Shown here piece after piece: positions 28,318 to 37,834 of a stretch of 64,000 nt of DNA. The position numbers and the translations under genes are program-made. The notes under the pieces are model-generated. The model saw nothing but the letters and a program-made list of their open reading frames with translations. It was not told the DNA's origin and did no database searches. Within the stretch, counting starts at the first letter, position 1. Each line of letters opens with the position of its first letter. Source of the stretch: Nostoc sp. NIES-3756. Its GTDB lineage: Bacteria; Cyanobacteriota; Cyanobacteriia; Cyanobacteriales; Nostocaceae. The DNA lies in NCBI RefSeq assembly GCF_001548375.1, contig NZ_AP017295.1, forward strand, positions 806,001 through 870,000, in the 5' to 3' direction.

Positions 28318-29748
28318 TTAAGCGGCGATCGGTTGTCCGATAGAATGCACTTTAATTAAACTAGTTGTGCCTGATTTACCAATTGGCACGCCAGAGGTAA
28401 TAACTACCTTGTCACCTTCATGCACCAAACCCGTTCTCACGGCGGTATTGACAACATTCGTAATCATTTCTTCCGCATTGTAGACTGGTGCAATTAGCAA
28501 AGGTTCTACACCCCAAGAAAGGGCTAGTTGATGATAGGCGGTTTCATCAGGAGTTAGAGCAAAAATGGGTGTACTCGGACGATATTTCGACACAAGTTTG
28601 GCTGTACTTCCCGATGAAGTGTTGCACAGAATCGCTTTTGCCCCAGTTTCGTAAGCAATGCGACAGACGGCTTCAGCAACAGATTCGGTGACACTCAAAC
28701 CGCCAGCTTCATGTGTCCAGCAATTTTTACTGCCTTCTTGCAAAGACTTTTCTGTCGTCATGGCAATATCGTGCATAATCTGGACTGCGGCAATGGGGTA
28801 CTCTCCCACAGCCGTTTCTCCAGATAACATGACCGCATCTGTACCATCAAGGATGGAGTTTGCCACGTCGGTAGCTTCCGCGCGGGTGGGATCGGGGGCG
28901 CTAATCATCGACTCCAGCATTTGCGTTGCCGTAATTACTGGCTTACCAGCTTGGTTGCAACGGCGAATGATGTCCTTTTGAATCAGGGGAACCTCATGGA
29001 TAGGCATTTCTACACCTAAATCACCACGGGCAATCATAATCGCGTCGGCAACGTCGATGATAGAATCAATTTGCTCAACTGCTTCTGGACGTTCAATTTT
29101 GGCAATCACCCGAATTGTTTTGCCAGCCGCCTCAATCATGCGTTGGGCTGGTTCGAGGTCGTAGGGCGATCGCACAAAAGACACCGCCACCCAATCCACA
29201 TCCAACTGAATCCCAAAACGCAAATCTTGCAAGTCTTTTTCGGTGATGGAACTAACGGGTAAACGAGTAGCGGGTAGGTTAACCCCTTTGCGAGTAGAAA
29301 TCACACCACCAATTTTTGCTACAGCCCGAATGTGATCAGCATCGCGATCGGTCACAATCAACTTGACACGACCATCATTGATTAAAATAGGTTCCCCAGG
29401 ACGTACCATTGCAAACAAAGTCGGCAATGGTAAAGGTAATTCATCAAGACTACTACCCTTCTCTTGCAGGACAAAAGTTACTTCCTTACCAGCCTCTACC
29501 ATCAAACCTTCCGGCGGTAAAGTTCCCAAGCGAATCTTCGGCCCGCACAAGTCCTGCATAATTGCGATCGGCTTTTGTTTGTCAGCGCTGATTTGCCTTA
29601 AATACTGTGCAGTTTGGGCGTGAAAGTCATAAGCCCCATGAGAAAAATTCAGCCGCGCTACATTCATCCCAGCTTTTGCCAACGCTTCCAACTTTTCTGG
29701 TGCAGATGTAGCCGGCCCTACAGTACAGATGATTTTAGTTCGACGCAT
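28318..29748 (-). CDS. pyk: Pyruvate kinase
   Basis: The 476-residue enzyme converts phosphoenolpyruvate and ADP to pyruvate and ATP. It begins MRRTKIICTVGPAT and shows ARLNFSHGAYDFH, IMQDLCGPKIRLG, the active-site segment IRVIAKIERPEAVEQ, IMIARGDLGVEMP, and the Mg-binding TRAEATDVANSILDGTDAVMLSGETAVG. The C-terminal allosteric domain is complete. Length fits the bacterial form of about 470-480 residues. It sits between gap1 and tal on the same strand; a G-rich heptamer array separates it from gap1. Confidence 0.97.
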   Translation of the reverse strand: MRRTKIICTVGPATSAPEKLEALAKAGMNVARLNFSHGAYDFHAQTAQYLRQISADKQKPIAIMQDLCGPKIRLGTLPPEGLMVEAGKEVTFVLQEKGSSLDELPLPLPTLFAMVRPGEPILINDGRVKLIVTDRDADHIRAVAKIGGVISTRKGVNLPATRLPVSSITEKDLQDLRFGIQLDVDWVAVSFVRSPYDLEPAQRMIEAAGKTIRVIAKIERPEAVEQIDSIIDVADAIMIARGDLGVEMPIHEVPLIQKDIIRRCNQAGKPVITATQMLESMISAPDPTRAEATDVANSILDGTDAVMLSGETAVGEYPIAAVQIMHDIAMTTEKSLQEGSKNCWTHEAGGLSVTESVAEAVCRIAYETGAKAILCNTSSGSTAKLVSKYRPSTPIFALTPDETAYHQLALSWGVEPLLIAPVYNAEEMITNVVNTAVRTGLVHEGDKVVITSGVPIGKSGTTSLIKVHSIGQPIAA

Positions 29749-29756
29749 AGGTATTT

Positions 29757-29879
29757 GGGGAGTGGGGAGTAGGGAGTGGGGAGTGGGATGAGGGAGATGA
29801 GGGAGATGAGGGGGATAAGAATAAGTTTTAATACTTCCCTATCTCCCAATACTTCCCCATCTCCCCCTACTCCCTATTC
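29757..29879. repeat. G-rich/C-rich heptamer array between gap1 and pyk
   Basis: The array has GGGGAGT and GGGAGAT-type heptamers in its left half (29757-29815) and complementary CTCCCCA and CTACTCCCT units in its right half (29840-29877). It can therefore form a large imperfect hairpin between the gap1 stop and the pyk start. It could attenuate read-through from gap1 into pyk. Confidence 0.65.
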
Positions 29880-30932
<1,053 letters not shown>

Positions 30933-31057
30933 TCAATCTGGGCCTTTACCCTAGCTTTACAACTCTGCAAATAGCCAGGCGAATTTTAGTCTGACTGAGC
31001 TGATCGTGACAGCCCTAGACACTTAAAGCCCAATTACTTGGCATCTTTTAATGTTTC

Positions 31058-31098
31058 AGATTAGAGGTTAAAAATCTGGAATTGGTAGATTTACTTAC
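31058..31098 (-). promoter_or_regulatory. Consensus NtcA-activated promoter upstream of gap1
   Basis: On the minus strand the site reads GTAAGTAAATCTAC (31098-31085), a perfect GTA-N8-TAC. After 21 bases comes TAATCT (31063-31058), a TAN3T -10 box. The 20-24 base spacing is the known geometry of class II NtcA-activated promoters. Transcription would start near 31050, about 140 bases before the gap1 ATG. This is a sequence match only. Confidence 0.65.
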
Positions 31099-31208
31099 AA
31101 CTTAGAATATCTTGGTACATAGTAAATTAACTCTAAAAAACTCTGCGTACCTCTGCGCTAACCTCAGCGCCCCTAAGCGTTAAAAAAATTAAGATTTGAC
31201 ACAGCTTA

Positions 31209-31244
31209 ATTAAAAAAAGGGAGAACTTAATTAAATTCTCCCTT
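31209..31244 (-). terminator. Intrinsic terminator of the stand-alone HCP gene
   Basis: On the minus strand, arms AAGGGAGAA (31244-31236) and TTCTCCCTT (31225-31217) form a 9-base stem followed by a run of T. It starts about 20 bases after the HCP stop and separates HCP from gap1 transcription. Confidence 0.85.
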
Positions 31245-31262
31245 CTACTCTTTTCTACTCAA

Positions 31263-31793
31263 TTAAAGACTTGAAGTTTTGCCAGTTTGGGCTTGTGTTT
31301 CTATTGGCTGAACATCACTGTAACCCATCTCTCCAGCAATTGTGCGGAATACAGACATTTGCTGTTCAAAATCTAATCCTTCAATTTGAGCTAACAAGTC
31401 ATTAGTCGCTTCAGTTCCTTCATAATCATCGGGCATTCCTACGATTGTATCTCCCATAGCTATAGCCCAAACATACCAAACTAACAATTGATTATTTTCT
31501 TTTAAAGCTCCATAAGCGCGAGAATATTCTGTATCTGCACAGTTCACAATGTCCCGCATAATATTTAGTTGTTCGTCATCAGATAATTGAAAAAAGTTAC
31601 CTAATAAAAGTGGTGCTAATTCTGGTTCTGCTGCTGCGGGTGCTGCGGGAGTAATAGATTCGCCCATTTCTTCATAAACAAAATAAAACCAAGCCAACTT
31701 AGCATCAGTATCTAATTTATTAAAAGCATCTACTACACTTTGAGTTTCTTGGCTTTGAGCTTGAGCCGTATTTTTATCGTAACTAGCAGTCAT
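31263..31793 (-). CDS. Helical carotenoid protein (OCP N-terminal domain homologue)
   Basis: The 176-residue protein is homologous to the N-terminal helical domain of the orange carotenoid protein. The aligned parts are LAWFYFVYEEMGESITPAAPA (Tyr/Trp region around OCP Trp41-Tyr44), LSDDEQLNIMRDIVN, TEYSRAYGAL, LVWYVWAIAMGD (around OCP Trp110-Tyr111) and GLDFEQQMSVFRTIAGEMGY. HCPs bind ketocarotenoid and quench singlet oxygen; some quench phycobilisomes. No C-terminal OCP domain is fused or adjacent. It diverges more from OCP than the HCP at 37079, with an acidic insert TPAAPAAAEPELAP. Confidence 0.93.
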   Translation of the reverse strand: MTASYDKNTAQAQSQETQSVVDAFNKLDTDAKLAWFYFVYEEMGESITPAAPAAAEPELAPLLLGNFFQLSDDEQLNIMRDIVNCADTEYSRAYGALKENNQLLVWYVWAIAMGDTIVGMPDDYEGTEATNDLLAQIEGLDFEQQMSVFRTIAGEMGYSDVQPIETQAQTGKTSSL

Positions 31794-32011
31794 ATTTTAT
31801 CTCCGATTAAATTTAAAGATGTTAGAATAAGGGTTATCAGATTTCAGTTGTTGTTAGCTACGTTCGTAAGAAAGAATAAATAAAATTAATATTAGGTATT
31901 TATATCTATCTTTTAATAGAGGTCATAATCTTTCTCTGGGGTACTAAAAAATAGCTATTCACCTTGTTACAATCACCGCAGCAATTAAAAAATGACTTTA
32001 AGGTGTTAGCT

Positions 32012-32386
32012 ATGAGTGAAGAAATCAAACCAAATCCTAATGAAGCTCCTACCCATGATGCACAATTAGCTGCTGAAAATATAGCCAGTGGTGAAGAAAA
32101 AGCGCCTAAGGTTGATTTTGATGCTGATTATGCGGCGGCACAGCAATTTAGTGTGAGTGAAATTGATCGCACAGGTGAAGGTGCTAGTGCGGCAGAAGCA
32201 GCTACTGCATCTCAATTTGAACTTTCCCAACCTGAAGAAACAAGAACTGAAGCGCAAGCAACAGGTAATCCTGATGACTATTTAGAATTAGCAAAAGAAG
32301 TTGGTGCTTCTAGAAATGAAGCAGTAACTGAAGTTAGTGATGATTTGGTAAAACAAGCTTTAGAAAAAGGTCAGCCCAAGAAATAA
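32012..32386 (+). CDS. Acidic, disordered small protein of unknown function
   Basis: The likely product is 124 residues from ATG 32012, which is preceded by AAGGTG. An upstream TTG at 31964 would add 16 unlikely residues. The sequence is rich in Ala, Glu and Asp with few hydrophobic residues (DADYAAAQQFSVSEIDRTGEG, EAATASQFELSQPEE). The AxQQFSVSE and ASQFELSQ segments look like two copies of one motif. No domain is recognised, and it is probably an intrinsically disordered cytoplasmic protein. It is divergent from the HCP gene and shares its upstream region. Confidence 0.65.
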   Translation: MSEEIKPNPNEAPTHDAQLAAENIASGEEKAPKVDFDADYAAAQQFSVSEIDRTGEGASAAEAATASQFELSQPEETRTEAQATGNPDDYLELAKEVGASRNEAVTEVSDDLVKQALEKGQPKK

Positions 32387-32430
32387 TTATTAATAGATTG
32401 TTTTTAAGTCTTAGGCTTTTTTACATAACA

Positions 32431-32460
32431 AAAATGGGGGAGTAAAGTTATTTACTCCCC
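32431..32460 (-). terminator. Intrinsic terminator of phoD
   Basis: On the minus strand, GGGGAGTAAA (32460-32451) and TTTACTCCCC (32446-32437) form a 10-base stem with a short loop, followed by a T-rich tract. It lies between the convergent genes at 32012 and 32518 and may also act on the plus strand. Confidence 0.8.
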
Positions 32461-32517
32461 GCTTCTATATCTAAATTATATTTTTGCTAGCAACTCTAGT
32501 TGACTTTATCTTTGCGT

Positions 32518-34131
32518 TTAGAGTGGGAATATCCCCGGACGACCATCTTGAACTATAAAAGAAGCACGGTTACTAATTTTGCCATTGGGGGTTGTGACAA
32601 CATCTAGTACCGGATAATCAGTTTGCCAAGTTGTGGGAGTGACAGTACAGCGTACATAACCCCGTTGATTATTGTAGAACTTGATGTGGGGATTGTCTGG
32701 TAAATAAGCCAGGACGTTGGGGTTAGCGTCTGAACCATTACCGCCAGAACTGATTGATGTGCAAATAAATTCACTACCAAGGGTAGCAGATTGAGGATCA
32801 TCAAAGTTTGCTTTGATATCCATTGCCCAGTTGTTATGAAGATCACCGCCTAAAGAAATTATGTTAGATGGTTTGCGATCGCCTATAAATTTAAGTAGGC
32901 GATCGCGAGATGCTAAATAACCATCCCACTTATCCATGCTGTAAGTTCCGCCTTCTCCTGGTGTCATGTCTCTCTGAGCAATGGGAACTTGTTGGGCTAG
33001 GATATTCCATTTTCCTGTTGATTTATCTAGCCCATCATACAACCACTCTTCTTGTGCTTTGCCAGTAATAGTTGCTTGTGGATCAAAGTTAGCCTCACAA
33101 CGCGCTTTAGTACCATCGCCACAAGGTTGATCTGTGCGGTATTGACGGGTATCTAATACATGGAATGTAGCCAGATTACCAAAATTCAACCGACGGTAAA
33201 GCTGCATATCAGGGCCTACTGGTCGGGAGAAGGGACGCAAAGGCATATGTTCGTAGTAAGCTTGATAAGCAACGGCTCTGCGTTGTAAGAAGATAGCCCT
33301 ATCTTGGTCTGGCTCAGTATCAATTTCCGAAATCTCATCAGCGTAGTTGTTTTCTACTTCGTGGTCATCCCAAGTAACAATCCAAGGGAAAGCTGCATGA
33401 GCTGCTTGGAGATTGGTGTCAGTTTTATAAAGAGCGTGACGGTTGCGATAATCTTCTAATGTGATAATTTCTGGGCTGTTATGCCGTCGGGGATTATTGG
33501 GATTGGTAGTATTAATGCCGCCCTCATAAATGTAATCTCCAGCATGGACTACCAAGTCTAGGTCATCTTGAGCCATGTATTTGTAGGCAGTATAGTATCC
33601 TTGCTCATAGTGCTGGCAAGATGCTAGAGCGAACTTCAAATTATTTGAGTAGCTACCAAGTGCGGGAAATGTACGAGTGCGACCAATGGGGCTAGATTCG
33701 TTAGCTACTAAAAAACGATACCAATACCAAGTGTTCGGGATGAGTCCTTCAACTACAACCCTGACTGAGTGAGCTAGTTCTGGTGTTGCTAATACTGTAC
33801 CTCTAGAGACAATTCGTCTCATTTGAGGATCGGTCGCTACCTCCCAACGAATTGGTACATTCACAGGTGGTACTCCACCCCCATTTAAAGGTTCTGGTGC
33901 TAAACGTGTCCAAATAACTACGCTGGTGTCGTAAGGTTCTCCTGATGCTACACCCAACTTAAAAGGATAGTCGGAAAATCTGCCTGTAGCGATCGCTCTT
34001 TGATGAGGAAATTGGCTGGCGATCGCTAAACCTGTAAATGCTCCTGCCCCAAGAATTAAGTTACGTCTCTTGATTCGGCTTTGTAGTATTTGGTTAAAAT
34101 TGAGGTTATTTCCCATACCATCCTCACTCAT
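32518..34131 (-). CDS. phoD: PhoD-type alkaline phosphatase/phosphodiesterase with Tat signal
   Basis: The 537-residue protein has a twin-arginine type start (IKRRNLILGAGAFTGLAIA), which implies folded export. An N-terminal beta domain (FKLGVASGEPYDTSVVIWTRLAP) is followed by the metallophosphatase part. That part has LASCQHYEQGYYTAYKYMAQDDLDLVVHAGDYIYEG, VTWDDHEVENNYAD and ISLGGDLHNNW, which supply the Fe/Ca ligands of PhoD. Length fits the family of 500-550 residues. It is expected in the periplasm, releasing phosphate from mono- and diesters. I looked for a Pho box upstream and found no convincing three-repeat site. Confidence 0.92.
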   Translation of the reverse strand: MSEDGMGNNLNFNQILQSRIKRRNLILGAGAFTGLAIASQFPHQRAIATGRFSDYPFKLGVASGEPYDTSVVIWTRLAPEPLNGGGVPPVNVPIRWEVATDPQMRRIVSRGTVLATPELAHSVRVVVEGLIPNTWYWYRFLVANESSPIGRTRTFPALGSYSNNLKFALASCQHYEQGYYTAYKYMAQDDLDLVVHAGDYIYEGGINTTNPNNPRRHNSPEIITLEDYRNRHALYKTDTNLQAAHAAFPWIVTWDDHEVENNYADEISEIDTEPDQDRAIFLQRRAVAYQAYYEHMPLRPFSRPVGPDMQLYRRLNFGNLATFHVLDTRQYRTDQPCGDGTKARCEANFDPQATITGKAQEEWLYDGLDKSTGKWNILAQQVPIAQRDMTPGEGGTYSMDKWDGYLASRDRLLKFIGDRKPSNIISLGGDLHNNWAMDIKANFDDPQSATLGSEFICTSISSGGNGSDANPNVLAYLPDNPHIKFYNNQRGYVRCTVTPTTWQTDYPVLDVVTTPNGKISNRASFIVQDGRPGIFPL

Positions 34132-34465
34132 AATTAGCTAGTAAGTTGAGGCATATTAACAACTAATACGAAGAAGATAAGATATTGATAAGGCAATCTC
34201 AATAATAATTACCTAATCAATATTAAATGGAATATTTATCTTTATCATCCATGTATTAGATGTTATTTTGCCACGTAAAAATTACTGCTTAATTATTAAT
34301 TTCTCATCAAGGCAATATTAATTAAAGTTTAAGTTTTCTCTAAAATTTATGTTTAATTTAAAAACAAAAAACAAGAATGAGCTAAAAAATTACATTCTTG
34401 TTTTTATAAGTATTCGTAAGGAATTAGATCAACTTTATAATTTCCTCTTAGCAAAAGTAAAGTAT
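34132..34465. other. AT-rich intergenic region between phoD and the PEP-CTERM gene
   Basis: This region is very AT-rich. It contains the terminator at 34361-34405 and presumably the phoD promoter. A TTTAATTA-like element near 34325-34335 resembles one Pho-box repeat, but the required tandem spacing is absent. Confidence 0.4.
34361..34405 (-). terminator. Intrinsic terminator of the PEP-CTERM gene
   Basis: On the minus strand, arms AAAAACAAGAATG (34405-34393) and CATTCTTGTTTTT (34379-34367) form a perfect 13-base stem followed by more T. It lies about 60 bases after the stop of the gene at 34466. Confidence 0.85.
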
Positions 34466-35017
34466 CTATACTTTAAGCTTTTTGATTGAACTTGGTTTTT
34501 TACTAAACATTAAACTAATACCAAGAGCAATACCAGCGCCAACAAGATTGGTTGGTTCAGGAACTTGTGAATAAGTAACTGTACCAGATACAATTTCTTC
34601 GCCTGAAGATGTTGTTGAAAAAATTGTAAAATCCTCTCCAGCAATTTCGTAGCGTATGGAGTTGGCAGGATTAGCTTGGTCATCAAATAAATAGCTTAAT
34701 GCTAGAGAGCTTTTCCCTGATGAAAAAATTGTTGAATATACAATAGGGAAATCAGGATAGTTTACATCATTTTTTTCAGTGTAAACATTAGAGTCACCAT
34801 CAAATTGGAAGGAAAGTAATTTAACAATTGCTGTAGGATTATCTTGATTGTTTAAAGTTGAATTATCAAAACTAAAAAATCCTTTACCCTTAGCTGTGGG
34901 GCTTTCGACTGTGAAAGCATAATTAATAATTGCAGCAGATGCAGATTTGACATCTACAGTAGCAAATCCCAAGCTAAGACTAGCAGCAACAAGCATCACT
35001 TGCGGAACTAATTTCAT
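34466..35017 (-). CDS. PEP-CTERM sorting domain protein, secreted
   Basis: The 183-residue protein has a signal peptide (MKLVPQVMLVAASLSLGFATV, cleavage near SASAA) and a beta-rich middle (AFTVESPTAKGKGFFSFDNS). It ends in VPEPTNLVGAGIALGISLMF followed by a basic tail (SKKPSSIKK). That tripartite end is the PEP-CTERM sorting signal, recognised in the family by an exosortase, so the mature protein should be surface-associated or extracellular. The middle domain resembles other cyanobacterial PEP-CTERM proteins but has no assigned function. No exosortase gene is in the window. Confidence 0.9.
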   Translation of the reverse strand: MKLVPQVMLVAASLSLGFATVDVKSASAAIINYAFTVESPTAKGKGFFSFDNSTLNNQDNPTAIVKLLSFQFDGDSNVYTEKNDVNYPDFPIVYSTIFSSGKSSLALSYLFDDQANPANSIRYEIAGEDFTIFSTTSSGEEIVSGTVTYSQVPEPTNLVGAGIALGISLMFSKKPSSIKKLKV

Positions 35018-35275
35018 CTCAGTTCTCCTTATGATAATTTTTGCAAGTTAAATAAACTGCAAAGAAGATAAATTTTTTACCTTGAAGATAATTCAAGGCA
35101 ATACTGCATCACTCTTACAAATAGTGATTGAGTTAATTATTTGGACTAAAAGGAATAAATCCTAATGGTTTTAGCCTATATCATTTTCGATTCATCAGTT
35201 TAAGATGAATTTAATTACAGGTAAAATAAAAAATAATTTTTAGAAAATAAATATTGCCACCCAAATTTGATATGA

Positions 35276-35914
35276 CTAATGATTAGTTCTGAGAACTTCT
35301 AATATTTCTTTTGGGTGATTAATCAAAAAATTTGGATTCTGCTTTAATAATACTTCAGGTGAGTTAAATCCCCAAGTCACAGCAATTACCCTAATATTAG
35401 CTTTTTTTGATGCTTCAATATCTCTAGTTTCATCTCCAACATAAATAACATCATCTGGTTTGAATTGCTTTTGTCTCAACACACTATTGATGATGTTTGT
35501 TTTACCAAATATCGTCACGCCTGAATATATAAATTCAAATAAATTATCTAAATCATTTATGCTCAAAAAAGCTGTAACATTATCCCTAGAGTTAGATGTA
35601 ATAATCCCTAACTTATAATTACTTTCCTGTAAATCTAATAAAGCTTCTTTTATGCCTGGAATGGGTTTTAGTTCGTAAATTTTATTCTTGAGTTCAGATT
35701 TAACCTTTTTGACTAAAAAAGGTATTTTTATTAGCGAAACACCGGAATATTTAATAATTTCTCTTGATGAAAAATTCCTAAGTAGAGTTAATTGTTCAGG
35801 GGTGATTTGTGCATAACCAAACTCTGTCGCCAAGCGATTAGCAATACCGACAAGGGCATCTACAGTATCCGCAATCGTGCCGTCAAAATCAAAAATGATT
35901 ACTTTCTGGGTCAT
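35276..35914 (-). CDS. HAD-superfamily phosphatase, phosphoglycolate phosphatase-like
   Basis: The 212-residue protein has HAD motif I DFDGTIADT at the N-terminus, motif II in LGIITSNSRDN, the motif III Lys in FGKTNII, and motif IV DVIYVGDETRDIEASKKA. The cap insert between motifs I and II is helical, so it is a class I HAD similar to Gph/PpaX. Likely substrates are small phosphoesters; specificity cannot be read. It overlaps the upstream queG gene by 26 bases, which suggests coupled translation. Its stop TAG lies in an ATGACTAATG repeat remnant. Confidence 0.88.
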   Translation of the reverse strand: MTQKVIIFDFDGTIADTVDALVGIANRLATEFGYAQITPEQLTLLRNFSSREIIKYSGVSLIKIPFLVKKVKSELKNKIYELKPIPGIKEALLDLQESNYKLGIITSNSRDNVTAFLSINDLDNLFEFIYSGVTIFGKTNIINSVLRQKQFKPDDVIYVGDETRDIEASKKANIRVIAVTWGFNSPEVLLKQNPNFLINHPKEILEVLRTNH

Positions 35915-36863
35915 TATTTCGCTTGGATGCGTCTAGATTAGCACGGGCATTCCGTCTTAACATTTCTGGCTTAATCCGCCTTAATGCTGATGCCGGAAAT
36001 CGTTTATCCCACTCCTCGTCTGAGATTTGCGCTAATTCTATCAGCTTAGGCGCAATATTTTTAGGATATGGTTGAAAATCTACCACATCTGTGGTTTTAG
36101 CAAAACGCTGATTCCAAGGACAAACATCTTGGCAAATATCACAACCAGCTACCCAACCCTGCATCCGGGAGGCGATCGCCTGTGGTAATTCTTCTGACCG
36201 ATTCTCTATGGTATGATACGCGATGCACCGATTGGCATCGACTACAAACGGTTGAGTAATCGCCCCTGTAGGACAAGCATCTAAACAGCGAGTACAGCTA
36301 CCACAGTGTTCTGTATGTGGGCGATCGCTTTCTAGTTCAATATTTGTAACTACTTCACCCAAGAATACCCAAGAGCCATATTCTCTAGTAATTACATTAC
36401 CATTTTTCGCTATCCAGCCAATCCCGGCTTTTTGCGCCCAGACTTTATCTTGTACAGGGCCTGTATCTGCATAGTAACGTGCTTGAATACTTACATCTAG
36501 TGATTGTAACCAAGTGGTAAGTGCTTTAAGCTTCTTGTGCATCACCTTGTGATAATCTCTCCCCCAGCCGTAGCGGGAGATTTTGGCGTATTCTTCACTC
36601 TCAGGACGTTGCTGAGGAGTGTAATAATTAAGAGCCACACATACAAGCGATCGCGCTTCTGGCATTATTAAGCTGATATCATATCGCTTCGGGTTATTCA
36701 TCCACTCCATATCAGCGTGATAACCCAGCTTTATCCATGCTTGCAGTCGTTCTGCTTCTGTGTTCTTACCTGCACTGACAGCAGCAATGCCAACTTTGTG
36801 AAAACCAATCTCTATGGCTTTTTCTTTTACCACACTGCTGTTAACTACGGAACAGTAGTTCAT
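35889..36863 (-). CDS. queG: Epoxyqueuosine reductase
   Basis: The product is about 324 residues from ATG 36863 (MNYCSVVNSS); a longer start at 36917 adds 18 hydrophobic residues that do not look like this soluble family. It catalyses the last step of queuosine formation in tRNA using cobalamin and two 4Fe-4S clusters. Landmarks are DMEWMNNPKRYD, RYGWGRDYHKVMHKKL, YADTGPVQDKVWAQKAGIGWIAKNG, CGSCTRCLDACPTGAI and CDICQDVCPWN. The two Cys-rich motifs supply the cluster ligands. It overlaps the HAD gene downstream. Confidence 0.94.
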   Translation of the reverse strand: MNYCSVVNSSVVKEKAIEIGFHKVGIAAVSAGKNTEAERLQAWIKLGYHADMEWMNNPKRYDISLIMPEARSLVCVALNYYTPQQRPESEEYAKISRYGWGRDYHKVMHKKLKALTTWLQSLDVSIQARYYADTGPVQDKVWAQKAGIGWIAKNGNVITREYGSWVFLGEVVTNIELESDRPHTEHCGSCTRCLDACPTGAITQPFVVDANRCIAYHTIENRSEELPQAIASRMQGWVAGCDICQDVCPWNQRFAKTTDVVDFQPYPKNIAPKLIELAQISDEEWDKRFPASALRRIKPEMLRRNARANLDASKRNNDPESNHF

Positions 36864-37078
36864 TTGTATAACCAATTGCCAAAATAGCGGCATTCTGATT
36901 ATACATAAGTTAGTCAAGCCTTGAGTTCAATATTTTCTACTCAGTCCATTTGTAAATTTTATTTGCATTTCGTAAATTTATAATGCAACATGGTATGCGA
37001 GAGGACAAGCAACCCAGAGTGATGCAAGCCTCCTACTGATTTGCAGTAAACCTACAAACCATTGACTGTGGTGCAATC

Positions 37079-37597
37079 ATGACATTCACTTCTGAATCCG
37101 CTTCAACCCGTTTTTCTCAGACTTTCAACAACATCCAAACTGGTGATGCTGTTGCTTCTACCATTGCTGTTTTTCAAAGCCTCAGTATAGATGACCAGTT
37201 AGCAGTGCTGTGGTACGCCTACACTGAAATGGGACGCTCTATTACTCCAGCTGCTACTGGTGCTGCTCGTTTACAATTGGCTGAAGGTTTATTAATTCAA
37301 GTTAAGCAGATGTCTCATGCAGAACAATTACAAGTAATGCGTGACTTAACTGCTAAGACAAATACTCAATTTTCTCGCTCTTACGGCATTCTCAGCACTA
37401 ATACAAAATTGGCTTTCTGGTACGAACTATCAGAATTAATGGTTAAAGGTTTCGTTGTACCTGTCCCTGCAAACTATACAATTTCCCGTGACGGCACTCA
37501 AGTCTTAGATACAATTAAGGGATTAGATTTCGGTCAACAAATCACAGTTTTCCGCAAAATAGCGGCTGATATGGGTGTTGATCCTTTAGCTGACTAA
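37079..37597 (+). CDS. Helical carotenoid protein paired with CTDH
   Basis: The 172-residue protein is a close homologue of the OCP N-terminal domain: LAVLWYAYTEMGRSITPAATGAARLQLAEGLL, MSHAEQLQVMRDL, and FWYELSELMVKGFVVPVPANY with the Trp-Tyr pair corresponding to OCP Trp110-Tyr111. It ends with GLDFGQQITVFRKIAADMG, so the OCP linker and C-terminal domain are absent. A CTDH gene follows 240 bases downstream on the same strand. In the known Anabaena pair the CTDH loads carotenoid onto the HCP, which acts as a singlet-oxygen quencher. This copy is closer to OCP than the copy at 31263. Confidence 0.94.
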   Translation: MTFTSESASTRFSQTFNNIQTGDAVASTIAVFQSLSIDDQLAVLWYAYTEMGRSITPAATGAARLQLAEGLLIQVKQMSHAEQLQVMRDLTAKTNTQFSRSYGILSTNTKLAFWYELSELMVKGFVVPVPANYTISRDGTQVLDTIKGLDFGQQITVFRKIAADMGVDPLAD

Positions 37598-37632
37598 CTA
37601 TATCTTTCCAACCTCAATGTCATACCAGTTTT

Positions 37633-37658
37633 AGTTTCCAGACAATAGCCTGGAAACT
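37633..37658 (+). other. Perfect hairpin between HCP and CTDH genes
   Basis: Arms AGTTTCCAG (37633-37641) and CTGGAAACT (37650-37658) can pair perfectly with an 8-base loop. No T run follows directly, so it may be a processing or attenuation structure rather than a complete terminator. A T7 run occurs later, at about 37711-37717. Confidence 0.6.
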
Positions 37659-37834
37659 AATTCTTACTTGAGTAAGAGTCCTGTTATGGGTAATACAACC
37701 CTGAGGCTGCTTTTTTTATGTCTATTTTTAGTTTTTAATTGGGGTTCGTAGTTAGTGCTTTGGTGTTGAGATAAGTGAGGACTCAAGCCCTGACTACAGG
37801 CTTAAATTTTATGTCTTAGTTACAGGTTATTTTT

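Noticed and set aside
28126..28359. A 77-codon plus-strand frame between tal and pyk
   Set aside because: It overlaps the end of pyk on the other strand and has no motif.
34325..34345. Pho-box-like text upstream of phoD
   Set aside because: Only one good PyTTAAPyPy(T/A) unit; the tandem 11-base spacing of three units is missing.
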